Origin: Actinobacteria bacterium UBA2272
GTDB lineage: Bacteria; Actinomycetota; Coriobacteriia; Anaerosomatales; Anaerosomataceae
DNA length: 64,000 bases
Assembly: GCA_002347725.1 (NCBI GenBank)
Contig: DDXA01000003.1
Span: forward strand, 496,001 to 560,000
Direction of reading: 5' to 3'
Both the position numbers and the translations under genes were made by a program. Within the stretch, counting starts at the first letter, position 1. Each line of letters starts with the position of its first letter. Positions 41,177-48,811 of this stretch are shown piece by piece. The notes below the pieces were generated by a model that saw nothing but the letters and a program-made list of their open reading frames with translations, had not been told where the DNA came from and did not search any database.

Positions 41177-42850
41177 ATGTGCCAGGCGACGCAGTGTCGC
41201 AAAGCCTGGTCGGCTACACTGTTGCGGTCACCTCACACTCGGGAGTGCACCATAGTCAGGCCATCGATAGCCCGCTCGACCGCGTCCATGTCCGTGTCCA
41301 CCCTCGTCTCGAGGATCACGGGCTTCGTCCGCACGTGGGCGATGGCATACGCGCTCGGCGTGACGGCGATCGCGGACTCATACGACATCGCGAACAACCT
41401 GCCGAACATGGTCTTCGAGCTCCTGGTCGGCGGCATCCTGTCGAGCGTGTTCATCCCGCTGTTCCTTGAGCGCAAGCAACACGTGGGCGAAGAGGACGCG
41501 TGGCGCTTCGCGAGCTACGTACTCAACATCATCGTGCTCGTCTTGGGCGCGGTCGCGCTCATCGCCACCTTGTGGCCGGATCCGTTCGTGCGCTCCCAGA
41601 CTCTGACGGTCCCCGCCCGGCAGGCAACGCTCGCCATATGGCTCTTCAGGTTCTTCGCCGTACAGATCGTCTTCTACGGCATGTCGATCGTCTTCACCGG
41701 CGTGCTCAACTCGTACCGCAAGTTCACCGCACCGTTCATCGCCCCCGTGTTCAATAACCTGGTCGTCACGGCCACCCTGCTCGGCTTCTACGTGCCGTTC
41801 CGCGATCGCGACCCGCAGCTCGCGCTTACGGGACTCGCGGTCGGCACCACACTCGGCGTGCTCGTGATGGTCATCGTCCAGGTACCGAGTCTGATCAAAC
41901 TCGGAGTCCGCTACACGCCGAGGATCGACTGGCGGCACCCGGGGCTGCGCAAAGTGGCCGCAAAGATGGCGCCGACACTCGTGTACGTCGTGACCAACCT
42001 CATCGCCGTGACGGTTCGCACGAACTTCGCCGTCGCCACCGGTGAAGGCGGTCAGGCCGCGCTGCGCTACGCATGGCAGTTCTACCAGCTGCCGTACGGG
42101 ATCTTCGCGGTCGCGGTTGCGACGGCGATCTTCCCGGAGCTCGCGGAGCGAGCGAACTCGGGGGACATGCCCGGGTTCGGCGCCATGTTCGGGCGCGGCC
42201 TCAGGGCCACCATGGTGCTCGTCCTCCCGCTCGCGGCACTACTGGCTGCACTCGCCACACCAGTCGTGACGCTGTACCGCGCCGGAGGCTTCACCTCCAA
42301 CGACGTACCGGTCGTCGCCGGCGTCCTCATGTGGTGGGCGCTGGGACTCTTCTTCTTCGCCTCGTATATGTTCGTGCTCAAGAGCTTCTACTCGCTCCAA
42401 GACACGAAGACGCCGATGTACACGAACATCATCGCGACGCTCGTCCACATCGCCCTCTATGCGGTGCTCACCACCGGCTTCGCCGACTGGAACGGCCTGG
42501 GCATCATCGGCATACCCATCTCCGACGGCGTCTTCTTCTTCGGCCACGTCCTCGTTCTGCTCCTCATCCTGCACCGCAGGGTCGGCACCATCGACGGTCG
42601 CGCGCTGGCTTTCACGCTTGGCAAGGTCGCGGTCGCCTCTGCAGGCGGCGCAGGAGTCGCGACCCTGGTCATGCGCAGCACCGGGTCGCTTGCCGGCCTC
42701 CCGGGCGGCTTCCTCATCCAGTTGCTGGGCGCGGGCCTCGCCGGAGTCATCGCGGCCTATGGCCTCATGAGCGTACTCAGAGTGCCCGAACTGGCCGAGT
42801 CGACCGGTAGGGTACTCGGCCGATTCGGGTTGAACCGCCCCCGCCGGTGA
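41177..42850 (+). CDS. murJ: Lipid II flippase MurJ
   Basis: A MOP-superfamily membrane protein that flips lipid II to the outer face. About 14 helices. Features are SRITGFVRTW, the ANNLPNMVFELLVGGILSSVFIP helix (in outline), FRFFAVQIVFYG and the YAWQFYQLPYGIFAVAVATAIFP loop. The start is uncertain: the ATG at 41177 has no ribosome binding site and adds about 25 residues that the family lacks. Homology suggests a start near 41252-41264, where no standard codon occurs; a TTG near 41222 is the nearest upstream. It overlaps the next gene by 4 bases (GTGA). Confidence 0.92.
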   Translation: MCQATQCRKAWSATLLRSPHTRECTIVRPSIARSTASMSVSTLVSRITGFVRTWAMAYALGVTAIADSYDIANNLPNMVFELLVGGILSSVFIPLFLERKQHVGEEDAWRFASYVLNIIVLVLGAVALIATLWPDPFVRSQTLTVPARQATLAIWLFRFFAVQIVFYGMSIVFTGVLNSYRKFTAPFIAPVFNNLVVTATLLGFYVPFRDRDPQLALTGLAVGTTLGVLVMVIVQVPSLIKLGVRYTPRIDWRHPGLRKVAAKMAPTLVYVVTNLIAVTVRTNFAVATGEGGQAALRYAWQFYQLPYGIFAVAVATAIFPELAERANSGDMPGFGAMFGRGLRATMVLVLPLAALLAALATPVVTLYRAGGFTSNDVPVVAGVLMWWALGLFFFASYMFVLKSFYSLQDTKTPMYTNIIATLVHIALYAVLTTGFADWNGLGIIGIPISDGVFFFGHVLVLLLILHRRVGTIDGRALAFTLGKVAVASAGGAGVATLVMRSTGSLAGLPGGFLIQLLGAGLAGVIAAYGLMSVLRVPELAESTGRVLGRFGLNRPRR

Positions 42851-43545
42851 ACGTCGTCGCGCTCATACCCGCCCACGACGAGGCGGATCGCATAACCGCG
42901 ACGGTCACGGCTGCGCGTTCTGTGCCTGGGATCGATCGCGTCGTGGTCATCGATGATGCGTCCGGCGACGACACGGCGGCCCACGCGACCGAGGCAGGAG
43001 CCGAGGTCGTCAGACTGGCCCGGAACCGGGGCAAGGGCGGGGCACTCCAGGCGGGACTCGAGCACATCGCCGGTGCCGCGGATGTCCTCGTCCTGCTCGA
43101 TGCGGACCTCGGGGAGACGGCGGTCGAAGCCAGCGCGCTCCTCGCGCCGATCGTCGATGGCCACGCCGACATGACCGTCGCGGCCTTCCCCCGGCCCGAT
43201 CGTCGGGGCGGCTTCGGACTTGTGAAGGGTCTCGCCCGCGTCGGGATCAGGGCCCTGTCAGGCTACACGGCAGACGCGCCGCTCTCGGGTCAGAGAGCAC
43301 TGACGCGGAGCGCCTGGACGGCGGCCACGCCCTTTGCCCGAGGCTACGGCGTCGAGGTCGCGCTCACCGTGCGGATCAGCCGTGCGGGCGGTCGCGTCAT
43401 CGAGGTACCCACGACGATGCGGCACGCCGCCACCGGGCGTGACCTGGCAGGCTTCCTTCACCGGGGCAGGCAGTTCGTAGCCGTAGCCGCGAGCCTCGCA
43501 CGACTTGCGTTCGAGCGTCAGTCGACGGGCAGCAGCGGAGGATAG
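42847..43545 (+). CDS. Family 2 glycosyltransferase
   Basis: A 232-residue soluble GT-A glycosyltransferase. It starts VVALIPAHDEADRITATV, has the nucleotide-binding VVVIDDASGDDT and the RNRGKGGALQAGL block, and the metal-binding DxD in LLDADLG. It lacks membrane helices, resembling polyprenyl-phosphate mannosyl- or glucosyltransferases of the soluble type. It is translationally coupled to murJ, which suggests a lipid-linked sugar as substrate or product. Its last 28 bases overlap the oppositely oriented steB. Confidence 0.85.
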   Translation: MNVVALIPAHDEADRITATVTAARSVPGIDRVVVIDDASGDDTAAHATEAGAEVVRLARNRGKGGALQAGLEHIAGAADVLVLLDADLGETAVEASALLAPIVDGHADMTVAAFPRPDRRGGFGLVKGLARVGIRALSGYTADAPLSGQRALTRSAWTAATPFARGYGVEVALTVRISRAGGRVIEVPTTMRHAATGRDLAGFLHRGRQFVAVAASLARLAFERQSTGSSGG

Positions 43546-44387
43546 AACCCGTCAGCCCCGTCGCCGGCACCGAAGTACCCGTCGGCGAGGTCGGCGAGTA
43601 CCCACACGAGCGACAGTCGGCCCTGGGCGGTCGTCACGTGCGCGACGGCCGACAGACCCGCATCCGCGCACGCCTCGGCCAGCGCGCCCGCAGATGTCGC
43701 CGCTTCTGCACCCACGCCGGCGCCCCCGGCGTCAACCATCGCCCGGCCGACCGCAAGGGCGAACGGGTCACATCCGTCGGCAGTCGCAGACATCAGGACC
43801 ACGGCATCGACGGTGTCCGTGCCATTCGTGCTCTCCACGGAACCGAGAAGGCCGGCTTGCGTAAGAAGATCGGACAGCGGTCGTTCTCCGCCGGATCGTA
43901 GCTCCTCAACGAGCGAGAAAGCGACCTGTCGTTGCAGTTCTGCGCCTGGCGCAGCCATCTCGATGTCCCGGCCGTGGAAGTACCCGGCCAGGCCTTCCGG
44001 CTCGGTGGTATCCAGACCGAGTCCCTCGACCGAGATCGGCACGATCACCGTTGTGCCACCCGCCGCGGCCACCGCCTCCTCGACCGCCCCGCGCCCATCG
44101 GAGCGGCCGGTGCCCACGAGCACCGCGACCCGCATGCCTTCGAGCCTCCCCGCAATCAGCGTATCAGCCGCATCCTCGGCGAACGCACGGTCACGCGCAA
44201 GACCGTCGCGCAGCTCCGCGTTAGAAGCGTCGATCTCGTTGAACCGGGCCTGGAGATCGGCAACGAGGGCACTCGACTGATCCGTGATCATCCCACGCTC
44301 GGCGACAACGGTGCCGAGCAGCAGGCCGACCGCCAACGACAGAAAGACGGCCACGAGCGATGCGACGTGATAGCGGAGATTGTACAT
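43518..44387 (-). CDS. steB: SteB / MctB-like protein (DUF3186, 'copper transporter' family)
   Basis: A 289-residue bitopic protein. One N-terminal membrane helix (YHVASLVAVFLSLAVGLLLGTVV) is followed by a coiled coil (about residues 35-75) and an extracytoplasmic domain. It matches the family of Rv1698 (MctB); the Corynebacterium homologue SteB works with SteA in daughter-cell separation. The ATG follows CTAAGGGGCCAACCAC. It lies 12 bases after steA, the conserved pair. Copper transport is not supported by anything seen here. Confidence 0.85.
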   Translation of the reverse strand: MYNLRYHVASLVAVFLSLAVGLLLGTVVAERGMITDQSSALVADLQARFNEIDASNAELRDGLARDRAFAEDAADTLIAGRLEGMRVAVLVGTGRSDGRGAVEEAVAAAGGTTVIVPISVEGLGLDTTEPEGLAGYFHGRDIEMAAPGAELQRQVAFSLVEELRSGGERPLSDLLTQAGLLGSVESTNGTDTVDAVVLMSATADGCDPFALAVGRAMVDAGGAGVGAEAATSAGALAEACADAGLSAVAHVTTAQGRLSLVWVLADLADGYFGAGDGADGFYPPLLPVD

Positions 44388-44399
44388 GTGGTTGGCCCC

Positions 44400-45521
44400 T
44401 TAGAGTCCGACTGCGGCACGCACGCCGAGCAGCAGCAGTGCGAGGAACGACCTGACCGGCGGCGATATCGAGATCACGACCGTGATGACGGCGAGCGCCG
44501 CCCCTACAAGCACGAGTAGCTGGCTCGGCTTGACCGACGCCCGGTACAACCGGCTCACGCCCTTGGCGTCCACAAGGCGCGGGCCTAAGCGGAGCCGCAC
44601 GAGGAAGGTCGACGCCATACCCTTGCGGCCCTTGTCGAGCTGCTCGAGTAGATTCCAGTGCGTGCCGACGGCGACAATGAGATCCGCACCCGACTCGCTT
44701 GCCAGCAGCAGTGCGAGGTCCTCGCTCGTCCCCGGCGCGCGCCACTCGGTCGAGCTCACGCCGAGGGTCGCCAGCCGCTCACGACCGGGACACGTACCAT
44801 CAGGATAGGCGTGTACCACGAGTTCCGCGCCGCTTCCGAGCGCAGCATCGCTCACGGAGTCCATGTCGCCGACGATCAGGTCGGGGCGCAACCGGTACTC
44901 GAGGAGGGCATCCGCGCCGCCGTCGACCCCGATGAGCACCGGCCGTGTCTCCTTGATGTACGGCAGTAACGTCCGAAGATCATCCTTGTAATCGTACCCG
45001 CGCACCACGACGAGCACGTGGCGGCCGTCGATGCGGGTCCTCAGGTGCGGAACGGCGACCGCGCCCGTCAGCAGCTCCCGCTCCTTCTCCACGAACTCCA
45101 TCGTGTTGCGAACGAACGCGTCGAGTTGGTCGTCGAGCGACTTGGTGGCCTCTTGGAGAGCCTCTTCCACCGCGTCGACGGTCAAGCGGACGCCCGAAGC
45201 CACGACCGCGCCTCCGAGCAGGACATCTCCACCGAAGATCTCGATCTCGTCACCCTCGACGATTCGCTCGAACACCTGCTGACCGACGTTGTCGATAACG
45301 CGAACGCCGCCCCGAAGCAAGATCAGCGGGCCAAGATTGGGATAGGCGCCGGAGATCGAAGGGGCGGCATTGATGACCACCTCGACGCCGGTGTCGAGAA
45401 GCGACTCGGCGCTGACGCGATCGATGTCGACGTGGTCGATGATGGCGATATCGTCGCGACTCAGTCGCTTGACGAGATCCTTCGTCTTCCTGCCAAGGCG
45501 TGCGCGTCCCGTGGTCTGCAC
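44400..45521 (-). CDS. steA: SteA cytokinetic-ring protein
   Basis: A 373-residue protein of the SteA (Rv1697-like) family. It is a soluble region related to the thiamine pyrophosphokinase-type fold (VLIGVDGGADALLEYRLRPDLIVGDMDSVSD, in outline), followed by two membrane helices at the C-terminus (LLVLVGAALAVITVVIS and a second segment). It starts LGRKTKDLVKRLSRDDIAIIDH, typical of the family. In Corynebacterium glutamicum SteA and SteB form a complex at the septum. The GTG follows GCGGGAGGCTAGTCG and lies 3 bases after the recN stop. Confidence 0.9.
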   Translation of the reverse strand: MQTTGRARLGRKTKDLVKRLSRDDIAIIDHVDIDRVSAESLLDTGVEVVINAAPSISGAYPNLGPLILLRGGVRVIDNVGQQVFERIVEGDEIEIFGGDVLLGGAVVASGVRLTVDAVEEALQEATKSLDDQLDAFVRNTMEFVEKERELLTGAVAVPHLRTRIDGRHVLVVVRGYDYKDDLRTLLPYIKETRPVLIGVDGGADALLEYRLRPDLIVGDMDSVSDAALGSGAELVVHAYPDGTCPGRERLATLGVSSTEWRAPGTSEDLALLLASESGADLIVAVGTHWNLLEQLDKGRKGMASTFLVRLRLGPRLVDAKGVSRLYRASVKPSQLLVLVGAALAVITVVISISPPVRSFLALLLLGVRAAVGL

Positions 45522-45524
45522 CGA

Positions 45525-47165
45525 CTAGCCTCCCGCTCTACGTTCCGAGGCGGCAGAGGTGAGGAGTTCGCGTGCGTGCGCCAGCCCTGCCTCGGATGCC
45601 CCACCGGCAAGCATACGTGCGATCTCGCCCTCACGCTCGTCCTCGCCGATGGTGCCGGCGCGTGTCACGGTCCGTCCGGACTCCTCGGACTTGGAGACGA
45701 CCACCTGCGAGTCGGCGTATGCCGCGACCTGCGGCAGGTGGGTGACCACCAGTACCTGGTGGCTCTCGGCCAGCCTGGCCAGACGCTTGCCAACCGCAAG
45801 TGCGGTCGCTCCGCCGATGCCGGCGTCGACCTCATCGAAAGCGAGGACCGGGACCGCGTCTGCCGCGCCGAGCACGCTCTTGAGCGCCAACATGACGCGC
45901 GAGATCTCTCCACCGGACGCGACTCGCGCGAGGGGACGCGGTTCCTCACCGGTGCCGGACGCGAAGAGGAACTCGACACGCTCGGGGCCGTCTGCGGTCC
46001 AGGCAGTCTCGGGAAGCGGGGTGCGGGCCACGGCGAACGTGGCAGTCGGCAGTGCCAGATCGGCAGCAGCGCCGCGCAGCCCATCCACGAACGCGTCTTC
46101 AGCCCCGTCGCGCAGGACTACGATCGCCTCACCGGCCGTCACGAGTCGCTCACGTGCCTGCGCTACCGCCGCCCGCGCCTGCTCGATGCCGACCTCACCC
46201 GAGTCCAGGAGCTCGATCTCTTTGGCGGCCTCCTCACGTGTACGCAACACGTCATCGAGAGCCGGACCGTACTTGCGCATCAGGTCGCCAAGCTCGTGCA
46301 GACGGCGCTCCGTCCCATCGAGTGCCGCCGGGTCGTGTTCGACACTCTCCGCGTACGTGCGAAGCGAGGCCGCTACCTCTTGTGCTTCGATGTCGAGCCT
46401 GCCGACCGCGTCCGCAAGCTCGTCGAGCGCAGGGTCGAGCCCGCCTGCCGCCGCCAGCGCGCTCGTTGCGGCGGTGAGCCCCTCGGAGACACCGCTCTCG
46501 CCCTGGATCGCCGCGTGCGCGGACGCCGCGGCAGCGGTAAGGCGCTGCCCGTGCCGCAGTCGCGGAAGCAACGCGGTGAGTTCCGCATCCTCCCCCGCCC
46601 GCGGCGCTGCGGCGTCGATATCCGCCACCTGAAAGCGCAGATAGTCCTCTCGCCTACCTCGGTCGGCGAGAGCATCCTCGAGCGCCTGGAGCGCGCGAGC
46701 AGCGTCTCCGACCTCGGTATATGCGTCCCGATACCGCTCGAGCGCCTCAAGTGCCTCTGCGCCGATGAACCGGTCGAGATAAGCGGCATGCCGCGCCGCT
46801 GAGAGCAACGCCTGATGCTCATGCTGGCCGTGCAGATCGACCTGCCCACCGAGCAACTCGGCAAGCATGCCGACCGTCGCCATCTCACCGTCGACGGTGC
46901 ACCTCGACCGGCCTTCGGCGCTCACGCGACGCCGCACGAGCACCTCACGGCCGTCGATGACGAACCGCCCCTCGACGAGCGCCTCCTCGGCGCCCTGCCG
47001 CACCATCGCGGAGTCCGCACGCTCACCGAGGAGCAGCTTGAGCGCCTCGACGAGCACGGTCTTGCCAGCGCCGGTCTCACCGGTGAGCACGGTCAGGCCC
47101 GGTCCGAACTCGAGCCAGACGTCCTCGACGAGGGCGAGATCGCGTACGTGGAGCTCGGAGAGCAC
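45525..47165 (-). CDS. recN: DNA repair protein RecN
   Basis: An SMC-like ATPase for double-strand break repair. Walker A is GETGAGKT at residues 29-36. Long coiled coils occupy the middle, and the C-terminal ATPase half has LARVASGGEISRVMLALK and Walker B VLAFDEVDAGIGG. The GTG at 47165 is taken, 1 base after the nadK stop, giving 546 residues; upstream codons to 47201 lie inside nadK. Confidence 0.96.
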   Translation of the reverse strand: MLSELHVRDLALVEDVWLEFGPGLTVLTGETGAGKTVLVEALKLLLGERADSAMVRQGAEEALVEGRFVIDGREVLVRRRVSAEGRSRCTVDGEMATVGMLAELLGGQVDLHGQHEHQALLSAARHAAYLDRFIGAEALEALERYRDAYTEVGDAARALQALEDALADRGRREDYLRFQVADIDAAAPRAGEDAELTALLPRLRHGQRLTAAAASAHAAIQGESGVSEGLTAATSALAAAGGLDPALDELADAVGRLDIEAQEVAASLRTYAESVEHDPAALDGTERRLHELGDLMRKYGPALDDVLRTREEAAKEIELLDSGEVGIEQARAAVAQARERLVTAGEAIVVLRDGAEDAFVDGLRGAAADLALPTATFAVARTPLPETAWTADGPERVEFLFASGTGEEPRPLARVASGGEISRVMLALKSVLGAADAVPVLAFDEVDAGIGGATALAVGKRLARLAESHQVLVVTHLPQVAAYADSQVVVSKSEESGRTVTRAGTIGEDEREGEIARMLAGGASEAGLAHARELLTSAASERRAGG

Positions 47166-47166
47166 G

Positions 47167-48015
47167 TCATGCCCCCAGGAACGTCTGTGCCAGGACGTCA
47201 TAGAAGTCGCGCCCGTCGAGTTTCATGAGCCGCACGTCGTGATCGCCGACAGTCACCTCGACACTGCCGAGCACGGTGCGGCACGGCAGCTGATCCCCGT
47301 CAACCGACACGCACGCCTCGGCGCGGGCCGGATTGGGGCACGTGACGCGCACGACATCGCCCGGTCCGAGCACCATCGGCCGCACCCCGAGCGCGTGAGG
47401 GGCCACCGGCACGAGCACCATGCCACGGACGTCGGGAGACACGAGCGGCCCGCCGGCCGAGAGCGCGTACGCCGTGGACCCGGTCGGAGTCGCCACGATC
47501 ACGCCATCACACACGTACCTGCCGACGGTGACGCCGTTCACCGCGAGCTCAAGCTCGACCCCGCGGGAACCTCCACCGCGGCCGATGAAGACCTCGTTGA
47601 GCGCCCGATAGGTGCCGACCGCCCTGCCGCCGATCTCCAGTGCCACCTCGATCGTCTGTCGGCGCTCGACGCGTGCCTCCCCCGCCAGCGCGGCATCGAG
47701 CGCGGAGTCGAGATCGTCGCCGTCGGCTCCGGACAGGAACCCGAGCCTTCCGAGATTGATGCCGAGCACCGGCACCTCGGAGACGCCGAGCATGTGGACG
47801 GTCTTGAGCATGGTGCCGTCTCCACCGAGCGCGACGGCCATCTCCGGTTCGCCGATCTCTGAGCGCGGCACGCCGAGCTCGGGCACACCGCATGCCTCGG
47901 CATCCGTGGAGACCAGTATCGGCTCGTAGCCCAGCGCGATCAGACGCGCGGAGACGACCGCGACCGACTCCACGGATCGGCGGTTCGCCGGATTCGGTAC
48001 CAGCAATATGCGCAA
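47167..48015 (-). CDS. nadK: NAD kinase
   Basis: Makes NADP from NAD and ATP or polyphosphate. The GGDGT motif is at residues 64-68, the NE motif is in ALNEVFIGRGGG, and the conserved DGVIVATPTGSTAYALSAGGP segment follows. Length is 282 residues. The TTG at 48015 is supported by GGGAGGCTGAG six bases upstream, 1 base after the tlyA stop. Confidence 0.96.
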   Translation of the reverse strand: MRILLVPNPANRRSVESVAVVSARLIALGYEPILVSTDAEACGVPELGVPRSEIGEPEMAVALGGDGTMLKTVHMLGVSEVPVLGINLGRLGFLSGADGDDLDSALDAALAGEARVERRQTIEVALEIGGRAVGTYRALNEVFIGRGGGSRGVELELAVNGVTVGRYVCDGVIVATPTGSTAYALSAGGPLVSPDVRGMVLVPVAPHALGVRPMVLGPGDVVRVTCPNPARAEACVSVDGDQLPCRTVLGSVEVTVGDHDVRLMKLDGRDFYDVLAQTFLGA

Positions 48016-48016
48016 C

Positions 48017-48811
48017 TCAGCCTCCCAGCGCCTCGTGCGCGGCGACGACCACCGCGCCGGGCTCCTCGTCAGTCGGCTCCCCTGTCGGCGCCATCCACAT
48101 CCAGAACTCGATATTACCCTCGGGGCCCGTGATGGGCGACCATCCCAGCCCCCGGACCACCCAGCCGGCCGTGTGCACGACAGACACGACCGACGTCAGC
48201 ACGTCTGCGTGCACCGCCGGATCCCGCACCACACCCTTCTTACCAACCCGACCCTTACCAGCCTCGAACTGCGGCTTAACGAGCGCCAAACACCCTCCGT
48301 CGGCGGCGATCAGCGGCAGTACCGTAGGCAGCACCTTTCCGAGGCCGATGAAGGAGACGTCGACAACGGCCAGGCCAAACGGGCCGCCGAGTATGGACGG
48401 GTCGACGCTTCGGATATTCGTCCGCTCGAGCACCCGCACGCGAGGATCGTTACGCAGCGACCACGCGAGTTGCCCGTAGCCCACATCCAGCGCGGTCACA
48501 TGGGAGACACCGTGCTGCAGCAGGCAGTCAGTGAACCCACCCGTCGACGCGCCGACGTCGAGCGCCGATAGTCCCGACGGGTCGATACCGAACCGTTGGA
48601 GCGCGCCGGCGAGCTTGTCGCCGCCTCGCGACACGTACCGACGCCCGCCGGCGACCTCGATGACCGCGTCCGGTCGTACCGGGGCTCCGGCCTTGGTCAC
48701 CACGACACCGTCCACCGTCACGTGTCCGGCGAGCACGGCAGCGCGGGCAGCCTCCCGGGAGACCGCAAGGCCGCGGCTAGCGATCTCGACGTCTATCCGG
48801 CGTCCGGCCAT
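48017..48811 (-). CDS. tlyA: TlyA family rRNA 2'-O-methyltransferase
   Basis: An S4 RNA-binding domain (residues 1-60, RIDVEIASRGLAVSREAARAAVLAG in outline) fused to an FtsJ-like methyltransferase with SAM motif ALDVGASTGGFTDCLLQ. In mycobacteria TlyA methylates 16S C1409 and 23S C1920 and sets capreomycin sensitivity. The ATG at 48811 gives 264 residues. An in-frame GTG at 48835 lies deeper within dxs and is less likely. It overlaps the dxs end by 35 bases. The order tlyA-nadK-recN-steA-steB equals that of Rv1694-Rv1698. Confidence 0.93.
   Translation of the reverse strand: MAGRRIDVEIASRGLAVSREAARAAVLAGHVTVDGVVVTKAGAPVRPDAVIEVAGGRRYVSRGGDKLAGALQRFGIDPSGLSALDVGASTGGFTDCLLQHGVSHVTALDVGYGQLAWSLRNDPRVRVLERTNIRSVDPSILGGPFGLAVVDVSFIGLGKVLPTVLPLIAADGGCLALVKPQFEAGKGRVGKKGVVRDPAVHADVLTSVVSVVHTAGWVVRGLGWSPITGPEGNIEFWMWMAPTGEPTDEEPGAVVVAAHEALGG

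Noticed and set aside
43518..44387. Copper transporter function
   Set aside because: No copper-binding Cys/Met/His cluster is seen, and pairing with steA favours the SteB division role.
45018..46802. 594-residue plus-strand frame over steA and recN
   Set aside because: It is antisense to conserved genes; no motif or ribosome binding site.
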